From Candidatus Porisulfidus sp. TsSOB (GTDB taxonomy: Bacteria > Pseudomonadota > Gammaproteobacteria > Poriferisulfidales > Poriferisulfidaceae): DNA of 64,000 nucleotides. The notes under the pieces are model-generated. The model was not told the origin of the DNA. It worked only from the letters and a program-made list of their open reading frames with translations, and ran no database searches. The position numbers and the translations under genes are program-made. Positions 25,615-33,671 of the stretch are shown piece after piece (the first letter of the stretch is position 1; each line of letters begins with the position of its first letter). The stretch covers positions 1-64,000 of the forward strand of contig MRSX01000010.1 of NCBI GenBank assembly GCA_002631715.1, given 5' to 3'.

Positions 25615-27948
25615 TCAAGCAATAACTGGGACGGGGTTCAGGTCAGCCTCTGAAATCGAGTCGTCGCGCCACCCCATTTCGACCGGCACATCGAATAGAC
25701 GCCCAGGTGCGAAGCGCTCCCAGAAGTGGCGCAGACCCGGCACAATGACTCGTGCCACAGGCATGCCGATATCGGGCCGGGTCAAGTCTAGCACCAATAA
25801 TTCCATGCCTTTAGATTCGATCAAGGCGCGGCATCGTTCTACATCATCCCTCATGTCTGCTGTATCGGGAACAGGGTAATCCAACTTGCCGCGCAGTGTG
25901 GCATCAGGATCCGGCGTCAGATACGGGAGATCTGACAGCTTGCCATTCTTCCACCACCACAGGCACAGTGGCTCGTCGACATCGTGACCGCAACCGCCCC
26001 TCTTCGACCCCTGAACCCAGTTCAGGAATTGGTTCAGCTCACACACCGCACGCAAGGCCGCAATGTGTGGGTCCACATGCGCCCCAGCCCCGTAAATAAT
26101 GTCTTCCTCTTCCTTGTCAGTCCGGCGCGAGACGGCGACAAAGGCGGGAATGCCAAGATCATTGGTTACGTCCAGCAGCCACATTTCGCGGTTGAAGCCG
26201 CGGTAGAAGTCGGGCGCGGCTGCAAGATAGTCATCCTCGAAACTTTCCAAATCCACCCCAGGCAGGCGCAGTCGGTTGTACCACCAAATTGAGAAGGCAT
26301 CACGTTCAACCAGCTCAAAAAATCCTTGCAGAATCGCCTCTTCGAGTGTGTTTCCGGCGGCACAACCGTTGGAATCCGCCTTCAGAATTGGTGTCCCGTT
26401 TTGATCAGCCCACACGCTGTAAAGCATTGGTGTCGGCAGGTATCGGTGTCGGTCTTGTGTCAATGACCACACGGGAGACCACTCTATCTCTGCACACGAG
26501 TCGAAACGGGGCGGCACAAAATTGTAGGGATGACCATGGCCATTGATTTGATCTGCGTGATCCAACTGCCAATCACTGAACAACTGTATGTTATTCGGGT
26601 GGATCACTTCGGTCTCGCTAAAATCCTCAAGCCGCTTCCTGCAGCGGATCTCATCGCCATGAAATGCGCAGGAATAACGCTCAATTGCCTCACAGAGCGC
26701 ACTCGCCTCGGATTGCTGTGGAGTGCTTCCCTTGCCTGCACTTTTGCTCCTCAAACTGCGACGCAACGAACTCAACTTGCTATTTCTTAACGCGAAATTG
26801 CTTCCAGCCCAGTAGACGTGCAACCAAGAATCGGATTTTTCCGTGGTACGCGAAAGCCACGACACGACACCGCTGATAGAACTGATCAGATGCCGGTACT
26901 TAGCAAGAGTCTCCTCTGGAGATACCGAATGCACACCGCCACTGTTCCGAATGCTCTTCGGGCTCGGTTTCAGTTGTATCGGGATTGGCGCCCGGTCGGC
27001 ACGATATAACATCTCGTCACCGCACGCGAAACACTGCGGGCGTCGCATAACCTGATGATATTCACTCTTCAGACGGGCAGTGTCCATCGAGATAGCCTGT
27101 TCGTGGAGCGGCGCCAGTTCCTCGAAAACCAGCCATTTGGCAATCTCGACCGCGACGAGACGATATACCGAATCCAAAATGGCAGGCTGGGCGACATTAG
27201 GCAGGAACGCAGCATCCTCACCGCCAAAGTTGCGCAAAAAATTGTGGACCTCCTCGTGGCCTCGAAGACGATATGCGAGACAATCCCAACAGGGGCCCTG
27301 TTCCGCTGGCCGAAAAATCGGCCCAAACAGAGGATGGATGCCTTTCGGCCTAACCAACATCCACGGCATGCCGGACTTGACATGACTCCGATTCATGTCC
27401 GCATGCCGCTTATCAAGATAGTCGCTGCAAACGGTGACAGAAAGGCTTGGTCGGTCCGTGCTCGCGGCCACACCCATGGCTTCAAGCTGTCGAACGATGT
27501 GGCCATCATCGCCGGCAACCGAAACCCTAGATTCTGCAAGGCGTTCCTCGGCCCACCGAGGAGAAGCGCCCAATGAAGACCAAAATGCTGCCTCTTCTCG
27601 TTCCATAGCGTAGTCGCCTGAGACGATATAGCCCCTAGAAGCCAAGGCCATCAGTGCCATCTGGACATCAGACTCTGAATACGTGCCGGAGAGCTCGGAC
27701 GTAATGTCGTGATGTGAGCGAGAACCGTCGAAAAGCGGTAGTAGGCCAGAATAAATCGGTTCGCGAAGCAAAGTGCTGAACAACTCGGAAACCAGCAGCA
27801 CCTGCCCGTCGTCGATCTTGCGAAATTCTATATGCGGCGTAAGGATGGGCGATTCGACAACGCCAAGGTCGGGTGCCGTGACTCTCTTTAAAATTCCATT
27901 ACCCGATTTCTTGTTCGGTGCCATCTTCTTGCTTGCATTCTCATTCAT
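25615..27948 (-). CDS. fused E1-like/YcaO azoline-forming cyclodehydratase
   Basis: A 777-residue fusion of the two halves of a thiazole/oxazole-modified-microcin cyclodehydratase. Residues 35-115 look like a PqqD-like RiPP recognition element (LLVSELFSTLLREPIYSGLLPLFDG). Residues 140-320 resemble an E1/ThiF-like clamp with two zinc-type CxxC motifs (GPCWDCLAYR and PQCFACGDE). From about 385 onward is the YcaO domain: SAGKGSTPQQSEASALCEAIERYS is the ATP-binding Gly/Glu signature, and ADSNGCAAGNT with ELVERDAF completes it. It ends NPVPVIA, close to the Pro-rich YcaO tail. Likely substrate: the CCC precursor at 21552. No flavin dehydrogenase is present, so thiazolines rather than thiazoles are expected. 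Confidence 0.94.
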   Translation of the reverse strand: MNENASKKMAPNKKSGNGILKRVTAPDLGVVESPILTPHIEFRKIDDGQVLLVSELFSTLLREPIYSGLLPLFDGSRSHHDITSELSGTYSESDVQMALMALASRGYIVSGDYAMEREEAAFWSSLGASPRWAEERLAESRVSVAGDDGHIVRQLEAMGVAASTDRPSLSVTVCSDYLDKRHADMNRSHVKSGMPWMLVRPKGIHPLFGPIFRPAEQGPCWDCLAYRLRGHEEVHNFLRNFGGEDAAFLPNVAQPAILDSVYRLVAVEIAKWLVFEELAPLHEQAISMDTARLKSEYHQVMRRPQCFACGDEMLYRADRAPIPIQLKPSPKSIRNSGGVHSVSPEETLAKYRHLISSISGVVSWLSRTTEKSDSWLHVYWAGSNFALRNSKLSSLRRSLRSKSAGKGSTPQQSEASALCEAIERYSCAFHGDEIRCRKRLEDFSETEVIHPNNIQLFSDWQLDHADQINGHGHPYNFVPPRFDSCAEIEWSPVWSLTQDRHRYLPTPMLYSVWADQNGTPILKADSNGCAAGNTLEEAILQGFFELVERDAFSIWWYNRLRLPGVDLESFEDDYLAAAPDFYRGFNREMWLLDVTNDLGIPAFVAVSRRTDKEEEDIIYGAGAHVDPHIAALRAVCELNQFLNWVQGSKRGGCGHDVDEPLCLWWWKNGKLSDLPYLTPDPDATLRGKLDYPVPDTADMRDDVERCRALIESKGMELLVLDLTRPDIGMPVARVIVPGLRHFWERFAPGRLFDVPVEMGWRDDSISEADLNPVPVIA

Positions 27949-27957
27949 GTTCGTTGC

Positions 27958-28056
27958 CTAGCACCATGTTCGCGCAGATAGGTCGCGATGCTCATTTGAC
28001 TCTGCACTGGCCCCGAAGCAACTTTGCGGCAAGGTTTCGTTTAGAGTAGATTTCAT
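27958..28056 (-). CDS. possible 32-residue peptide upstream of YcaO
   Basis: An ATG at 28056 opens a 32-codon frame that stops with TAG nine bases before the YcaO ATG. The peptide begins MKSTLNETLPQSCFG and ends TWC; it has two Cys and several Ser and Thr. No good ribosome site is visible upstream of it. It could be a leader ORF coupling translation into YcaO, a tiny second substrate, or chance. It does not have an NHLP leader. Confidence 0.22.
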   Translation of the reverse strand: MKSTLNETLPQSCFGASAESNEHRDLSARTWC

Positions 28057-28153
28057 GTCAGAAGGTTTGCGAGATTCACGGATGGGATGTCCGTCAATCG
28101 CCCCCAATGCCTACCTATCAGCGGGGTGCCGGAACCCGGGCATATAATTCAGA

Positions 28154-30577
28154 TTACGTAGTCAATTCGGCAATATCGGCAGCAGCGCGAGATGCTGTTT
28201 CGTGAATTGTCTCGCTCAACTCACTATAGTCGTCCATCCCGCAGGATCGAGCGATCATCTCCTCGACACTCGGACTTGCTGTTCCATTCAAAGGTCCGTC
28301 TTGCATGGTCAACCGCGAGATCCCCCGCAGGTTCTGCCACATTTTTGCAGCCTCCGCCAACCGCGTTGCAGCTTCAGAAGAGACTAACCCATTTGCGCCC
28401 GCAGTTTGGAAAACTGAAATCGCATCAGGGGTCAAGATGTCCGGAGTCTCGCTCGCGTGGGTCAATTGCAGGAACCGAGCAGCACGCTCGACATCCTGGC
28501 GTCCGCCTCGCATATCTTCGATCGACTGCAGGTCGGATCCAGCTGTGCCTGCAGCGACCCCGTGCAATTCGGAAATCAAGGCGTCACGCGCAGCTCCCTG
28601 GGCTAGGATTTCATGTCTCGCTTCATCAAATCGCTCTCCGATCTCGGGATCGCCAGACACAAAGATGCACCGCGCCCGAGTCAAATCCAACATTTCCTCA
28701 GTCGAACCGACAGTTTGGTGGTGTTTTCTAAAATCGGCAAGAGAGTAAATGGTCTTCCCTTGTTCGAGGTTCGAAGCCGACTCAAACAGGAGGCTCCCGT
28801 GTGATAAAGAGTGCAATGCCTCGTGATAGCGGAAGCACATCACTTCGTTGTGCATCTCGGAAGAACCGCTCGTTTCGTAAACGATCACCGTACGGAGTTC
28901 AGTGCCAAGCATTGCCTCCCTGCTGGCCAAATCTCCCAAAACCGCCACCGCCACGCCGTCTCCGGCCTGGCGGATGTGCCGACTGGCCAACCCCTTGTCA
29001 ACCGCTGATAGCAGGGACGCAATCGAAGCTTCAGCGACATTGGACAGCGCTATACCCGCCTCAGCCGGCGACAAGCTACCCCGCATCATGTGCACGCCGA
29101 TCTGGAAGGCCTTGTCGTTTGACCAGTGCCGTGCAGCTTCCACTGCTTCTCGGGTTCCTTGAATCGGGATCTCCGCGATCCTTTCCCGCATTTCGGAGAC
29201 AGTGAATTCGCGTGTCCAGTACAAACGCGCAAGGCCACTGCGAGCAACCCTCTCGTAGTCCGAATCGGGCCCAAAACCCTCCGGGAGATCAAGGTCGGTG
29301 AATTCCCTGTCCTGAAGGTTTTCGAGTAATTCCGGTGAGTGGTTGATCCATTCGGCTAGAAGAGGTGCGGTATCAAGAATCTTGCCAATCTCCTCAAATG
29401 CGTCTGGATACCCGGCGTACGCCCGACTGTCATAAACGTGCCAGTCCTTAATTTCCGGATAGAATTTCGCGCGCCATTCATCGACCAGCGGATCCATCGT
29501 CTTGAACCAACGTCGGGCGGAAAGGGCTAGGCCAGCCATTTTCAGATAGTTGCCCGGGAGTTTAGGCGATTCGTCCTTGCCATAGTGTTGCAGCACCGGA
29601 TAATGCCGGTTTGCCTCCATGTGATGATCAGCATGGCGCTGCATGTTGTAAAAAATCCAATTCGTGAATCTGCTGGAAGCAGTCCAAGAATGCCGTGGCA
29701 GCACTTTCTCATACCGGCCATTAAGTAGACGGATGCGCTGCAATCCGTAGTGCTGGACATAATTGATGACCTTCATCGAAAGGATCATGCTGAGGCAAAC
29801 CACGGCGAAAACCAGCACCGCCCACGGGCCACCCATCCAATAGATCAATGCATACCACACCGCGGTCTCAAAAGCATACCGCCAAAACGGGTTGGTGTAA
29901 TGCCACACCGGCAGACGTCGGCGCGCCAGCCGCTGACGTGCGAATCGCCAAGCCTCGGTGAGGCTACACTTCAAATCTCTCGGGATATGTTGCCAGAAAC
30001 TTACACCCTTGGGAGCGGACCCAGGGTCTCCAGGAGTGCTAACGAGAGCGTGATGAACATAGATGTGTTCTGTCGCGTAATGTGGATAGGAAGCGGAGGC
30101 CAGCAAGAACTCACCAAGCCAACGCTGCCACGCGATACGTCGATGGACCAATTCATGACCGACAATGAAGACCACCTGGCCGATATTTGCCAGCCCCATC
30201 ACCAGTATCACAATTTCCCAAACGGCCAGATGGCCAACAACAAGAATCTGCCAGAGTGAAAATACCAGCGTCACCGGCCAGAATATCGCCCATAGCAAGA
30301 CGGTCAACTCATACCAGAACAATTGCCTTTCGGACGTCTGGGTTGGGTCCATGTTCCGCTCTTCCTGCCCGAATGCGCCATCGAGGCTTTCCACAATGAT
30401 CAGGTAAGCAATCGGACCCATGAGCCACCAGCCACCGTACATCGCGGCGCAAGCGGTAAGTGGAAAAGCCACAAGGGACAGGAAGTACAGCAGGGCGTGC
30501 CGAATTGATGGTTCAATTCTTCCTACTTCAACCGTTCCAGTGCCTAGAGCGCCTGTGTCCACCCCACCTCCATTCAT
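28154..30577 (-). CDS. AlkB-like hydroxylase fused to a degenerate GlnE-type adenylyltransferase
   Basis: An 807-residue protein starting at ATG 30577 behind GGAGG. Residues 25-345 are an AlkB/XylM-type membrane di-iron hydroxylase with hydrophobic segments and all His boxes: HELVHRR (141-147), HIYVHH (171-176), NYVQHYG (272-278) and RHADHH (314-319). Residues 390-765 resemble a half of glutamine-synthetase adenylyltransferase GlnE: LLAEWINHSPELLENL (406-421), ALSNVAEASI (510-519), the nucleotidyltransferase core AVLGDLASREAMLGTELRTVIVYE (545-568), LTRARCIFVSGD (632-643) and GGRQDVERAARFLQL (691-705). The expected G-S-D-x-D metal motif is G-T-E-L-R and the RVDMRLRP region has no Asp, so catalysis is unlikely. 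It lies upstream of YcaO on the same strand. Substrate and partner unknown. Confidence 0.85.
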   Translation of the reverse strand: MNGGGVDTGALGTGTVEVGRIEPSIRHALLYFLSLVAFPLTACAAMYGGWWLMGPIAYLIIVESLDGAFGQEERNMDPTQTSERQLFWYELTVLLWAIFWPVTLVFSLWQILVVGHLAVWEIVILVMGLANIGQVVFIVGHELVHRRIAWQRWLGEFLLASASYPHYATEHIYVHHALVSTPGDPGSAPKGVSFWQHIPRDLKCSLTEAWRFARQRLARRRLPVWHYTNPFWRYAFETAVWYALIYWMGGPWAVLVFAVVCLSMILSMKVINYVQHYGLQRIRLLNGRYEKVLPRHSWTASSRFTNWIFYNMQRHADHHMEANRHYPVLQHYGKDESPKLPGNYLKMAGLALSARRWFKTMDPLVDEWRAKFYPEIKDWHVYDSRAYAGYPDAFEEIGKILDTAPLLAEWINHSPELLENLQDREFTDLDLPEGFGPDSDYERVARSGLARLYWTREFTVSEMRERIAEIPIQGTREAVEAARHWSNDKAFQIGVHMMRGSLSPAEAGIALSNVAEASIASLLSAVDKGLASRHIRQAGDGVAVAVLGDLASREAMLGTELRTVIVYETSGSSEMHNEVMCFRYHEALHSLSHGSLLFESASNLEQGKTIYSLADFRKHHQTVGSTEEMLDLTRARCIFVSGDPEIGERFDEARHEILAQGAARDALISELHGVAAGTAGSDLQSIEDMRGGRQDVERAARFLQLTHASETPDILTPDAISVFQTAGANGLVSSEAATRLAEAAKMWQNLRGISRLTMQDGPLNGTASPSVEEMIARSCGMDDYSELSETIHETASRAAADIAELTT

Positions 30578-30612
30578 AGCAACCTCCTCGCTCAGGTTAT
30601 TGCAATGATATA

Positions 30613-30626
30613 TAGACAATTGTCTA
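30613..30626. promoter_or_regulatory. 14-base palindromic operator upstream of the fusion gene
   Basis: TAGACAATTGTCTA is a perfect palindrome 36 bases upstream of the ATG at 30577 of the hydroxylase fusion, next to an AT-rich TATATATC stretch on the minus strand. Symmetry and length suit a TetR- or MarR-type repressor. No such regulator gene is in the window. The remaining gap up to 30855 shows no gene. Confidence 0.5.
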
Positions 30627-30855
30627 CGACGAAGTAGCCGTGTCAAGCACAAACATTTTTTGTTCTATGTTCACGCCTTGGTTTCAATTTGTAACTGAAC
30701 CTGTGTATTTGATCGACAACGCAGACCCTCATTTGCCAGGGTAAAGCCGAACTGTAGCCAAAGAATAAAGGCTTTTGTCAGTGATATACTCATTTTTTAC
30801 GCAAAACCACATTATTCTGCGCGGCTCCGGCTTCAGCAATCGGTCAAATGTCATC

Positions 30856-31722
30856 ATGAGTAAGACTCAGCCTACCCAAGACACGAATCAGGAAAAAGAA
30901 TCTTCGGTCTCCGCTTATTACGCCGAATCGACCGATTTCATGGTCAAGCGCGCTGGAGACCTGTTGGCCTATCACTATGGCCTTTGGGGGCCGGACACGA
31001 CAACCGACGAGGAAGCTCTGCTACGCGCCGAACTCACCCTGGTTCAAGGGTGCGACCTCCAACCGGGACGGCGCATGCTGGATGCGGGCTGTGGTGTGGG
31101 AGGCACGGCGATCATGCTGGCTGAAACATATGGCGTCCACGTTATCGGGCTGACTAATTGCGAGCCCCATATCGAGGTCGCAGAAGAACATGCACGGCAG
31201 CGCGGAGTCGGTCACCTGACCGAGTTCCATTACGGGGATTTTATGGATTTCCCATTCCCCGATGCAAGTTTCAATTCAGTCCTGAACCACAACTCTTTCT
31301 GCTATGCTCCAGATAAGCTAGCCTACTTGCAGGGTGTGCACCGCGTGCTCAAGCCTGGAGGACGGTGGCAGGCTGTGGATATCCTGACGCAAGGTGCGCC
31401 AATGTCCGAAACACGGGAAGCATATAAGACTAATGTGGAACAGGGCTGGTACCTGCCACCCGTAGCTTCGTGGCCCGACGTGGCCGCGGCCCTTGAGGAA
31501 GCGGGATTCGATCAAATTGAGTGCCAAGACCTTTCCTCCGAAGTATTGCCTTCCACGGAAAAGATCCGGAAGCAATGGCAACTGTACACATTTCTGATTC
31601 CCCCATCCGGTTGGCCAAGCGGGGCGATCTTGGAATCTGCAGAAGCTGCTGTGAACTACAGCCTAGGGTTGAAGGAAGACGTGTTCACTTACAATTTTTT
31701 ATCTGGCAGAAAACCAGATTAA
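30856..31722 (+). CDS. class I SAM-dependent methyltransferase
   Basis: A 288-residue methyltransferase with the Rossmann SAM motif I LDAGCGVGGTAIMLAE (about residues 73-88), motif II region HYGDFMDFPFPDASF (125-139) and post-motif NHNSFCYAPD. The layout (N-terminal SAYYAESTDFM, then VLKPGG) resembles the tocopherol/sarcosine/cyclopropane-type small-molecule methyltransferases. ATG 30856 (MSKTQPTQ) is preferred to a longer upstream start because the earlier residues are unlike the family. It is divergent from the hydroxylase fusion and ends the accessory island; a tailoring role is possible but unproven. Confidence 0.85.
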   Translation: MSKTQPTQDTNQEKESSVSAYYAESTDFMVKRAGDLLAYHYGLWGPDTTTDEEALLRAELTLVQGCDLQPGRRMLDAGCGVGGTAIMLAETYGVHVIGLTNCEPHIEVAEEHARQRGVGHLTEFHYGDFMDFPFPDASFNSVLNHNSFCYAPDKLAYLQGVHRVLKPGGRWQAVDILTQGAPMSETREAYKTNVEQGWYLPPVASWPDVAAALEEAGFDQIECQDLSSEVLPSTEKIRKQWQLYTFLIPPSGWPSGAILESAEAAVNYSLGLKEDVFTYNFLSGRKPD

Positions 31723-31780
31723 AGAACTGCACCACAAAAACATCCACCCAAATAGAATCTCAGAAAAAGAGGCACATTTC

Positions 31781-32872
31781 TTACAGCAGACTGCGTTGAA
31801 TCGGTTCCTTCTCGTCGGAATGCGGCGTCAAGTTCGAGACTGTCACTCCAAGCAGGCGCACTGCACGGCCTGACTCCGTGGCCCGGCGCAGCAAATCCGG
31901 CAGGATAGCCACCATCTGCCGGTACGAAGTCAACGGTTGATCAAACGAATGGCTCCGAGTAACCTGCGTGAAATCGCTGAACTTGACTTTCACCGTGACA
32001 GTTTTTCCGGTTAGTTGCTTTTCCTGCAAATCCAGCGCCACCTCGCGTGCCCGCAACTTGAGCGCATTCAGCATTTCTTCCAGATCCTGAATGTCCTGCA
32101 CGAATGTCGTTTCCGAACCCAGTGACTTGCGCGGCCGGTCCGGCTCTACTTCACGCAGATCCACGCCCCGTGCCGCTTGGTAGTAGTACTCGGCATGCTT
32201 CCCGAACAAAGGCTGGAGCCGCTCCAGCGGCCACTCCCTGAGATCGGCTCCGGTTTCGATTCCCAATTCCTTCATTCGTGCCGCTGTGACCGGCCCGATC
32301 CCGAAGAATTTTCGGATCGGCAGGCAAGCCACCAGCTTCGGACCATCCTCCGGGCGCACCACGGTCAAGCCGTCCGGCTTGTTCATGTCCGAAGCGATCT
32401 TGGCGAGGAACTTGTTGTATGAGACGCCGGCCGAACCGGTCAATCGAGTTTTCTCCAGGATACGACGCTTGATATCGCGCGCAATGTCGGTGGCGATTCC
32501 GCCGAATAGACGGCAGCCAGTCACGTCTAGGTACGCCTCATCCAAGGACAAGGGCTCGACCTTGGGAGTGTACTGGAGGAAGATTTCACGTATTTCGGCC
32601 GACACTGCACGGTACAGGTCGAACCGCGGCCGGATGAAGATTACTTCCGGGCATCGTTTCTTGGCAGTCCGGCTCGCCATTGCCGAGTGAATGCCATAGG
32701 CTCGGGCTTCGTAATTGCATGTCGCCACCGTGCCCCGCCGTTCCGGATCACCACCGACTACCAGAGGCCGACCTCGTAGCGAAGGATCCTCGCGCATCTC
32801 GACTGCCGCATAGAACGCATCCATGTCAATGTGGATGATGCGGCGTGCATAAGGATCGTCAGCGGATGCCAT
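31781..32872 (-). CDS. dinB: DNA polymerase IV
   Basis: A 363-residue Y-family translesion polymerase. Catalytic motifs are HIDMDAFYAAVEM (about 15-27, first metal-binding Asp) and SLDEAYLDVTG (about 102-112, Asp-Glu pair). Helix-hairpin-helix segment KFFGIGPVTAARMKELGI and the little-finger domain (SLGSETTFVQDI ...) follow. Length is normal. Strand and spacing suggest co-transcription with the hypothetical gene that precedes it by 19 bases. Confidence 0.95.
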   Translation of the reverse strand: MASADDPYARRIIHIDMDAFYAAVEMREDPSLRGRPLVVGGDPERRGTVATCNYEARAYGIHSAMASRTAKKRCPEVIFIRPRFDLYRAVSAEIREIFLQYTPKVEPLSLDEAYLDVTGCRLFGGIATDIARDIKRRILEKTRLTGSAGVSYNKFLAKIASDMNKPDGLTVVRPEDGPKLVACLPIRKFFGIGPVTAARMKELGIETGADLREWPLERLQPLFGKHAEYYYQAARGVDLREVEPDRPRKSLGSETTFVQDIQDLEEMLNALKLRAREVALDLQEKQLTGKTVTVKVKFSDFTQVTRSHSFDQPLTSYRQMVAILPDLLRRATESGRAVRLLGVTVSNLTPHSDEKEPIQRSLL

Positions 32873-32891
32873 GACCCCGTACCGGTTGGAA

Positions 32892-33590
32892 TCAATCGGG
32901 GGAGAACCGGGCGCGTACCGCCTCCCGGTCGAACCACCAGTCTGGCGTGATCGTGTCGAGGATGCGTGCCATTCGTTCCAGCAATAGATCTACATCATCC
33001 AGATCATGCATTTGCACCCAGATCCCGATCGCCTCTTCGTCAGTGATGCCACGGTGGCGCTCAGCCACTTCCGCCACCTGTTGCCGGGCCAAGAAGACCA
33101 GGCGATCGCGCTCCGCTCCGGTTGCACGCTTGTCCATGAGGAAATAAGCCAGCATCGCAGCCACGGCCGCACCATCGGAATGAGCCGGAGTCTCCTCGAC
33201 CAAATGGCGGAACAGCTGCCAAGTCAGATCCGGATCCATGGGGCAAGCCAGCGCAAGCCAAAGGCCGTGTCCCAAGGCTGACGTAGACTCCGGCTGTTCG
33301 CTCAGGTACATGACCTGGCAGGCCGAGGCCGCCTCTTCGTAGCGTTCCGTCCGAACACCCGCATCCAGTACCTCCCGGGCCATCGAAAAAGCCGTCTCAG
33401 ACTCGCCGAGATCAAGCAGAACCTGGGAAAGTTCCAATTGTGCGTCAAGACGTTCCGAATCCTTGAGATCCGGGCGGCGCAACTCCTTCTCCAGCGTCAA
33501 CCGACGCTGCTGCTGTGCCGACTGCCCTGCGGTCGCGGCATCATCGATCAACCGGTCTTCCAGCCGACGGGTTTGCCCGAATTCACTCAT
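32892..33590 (-). CDS. hypothetical helical protein upstream of dinB
   Basis: A 232-residue soluble, mostly alpha-helical protein without a recognised domain. Repeated helix pairs such as DSERLDAQLELSQVLLDLGESETAFSMAREVLDAG resemble TPR-like hairpins. The C-terminal end LDTITPDWWFDREAVRARFSPD is distinctive. No signal peptide or membrane segment. It precedes dinB by 19 bases on the same strand. Confidence 0.65.
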   Translation of the reverse strand: MSEFGQTRRLEDRLIDDAATAGQSAQQQRRLTLEKELRRPDLKDSERLDAQLELSQVLLDLGESETAFSMAREVLDAGVRTERYEEAASACQVMYLSEQPESTSALGHGLWLALACPMDPDLTWQLFRHLVEETPAHSDGAAVAAMLAYFLMDKRATGAERDRLVFLARQQVAEVAERHRGITDEEAIGIWVQMHDLDDVDLLLERMARILDTITPDWWFDREAVRARFSPD

Positions 33591-33621
33591 AATCCCTTAT
33601 TGTACGGAGGGTCTGCCAAAA

Positions 33622-33648
33622 AAAGCGCCCCCTGAAAAGGGGGCGCTC
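33622..33648 (-). terminator. intrinsic terminator of the AlkB-family gene
   Basis: AGCGCCCCCT (33624-33633) and AGGGGGCGCT (33638-33647) form a 10-pair stem with a GAAA-type loop. On the minus strand it is followed by a run of seven T residues, so it ends transcription of the leftward hydroxylase gene. Confidence 0.93.
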
Positions 33649-33671
33649 TTGTGTAACGAGGGTTTCAGACC

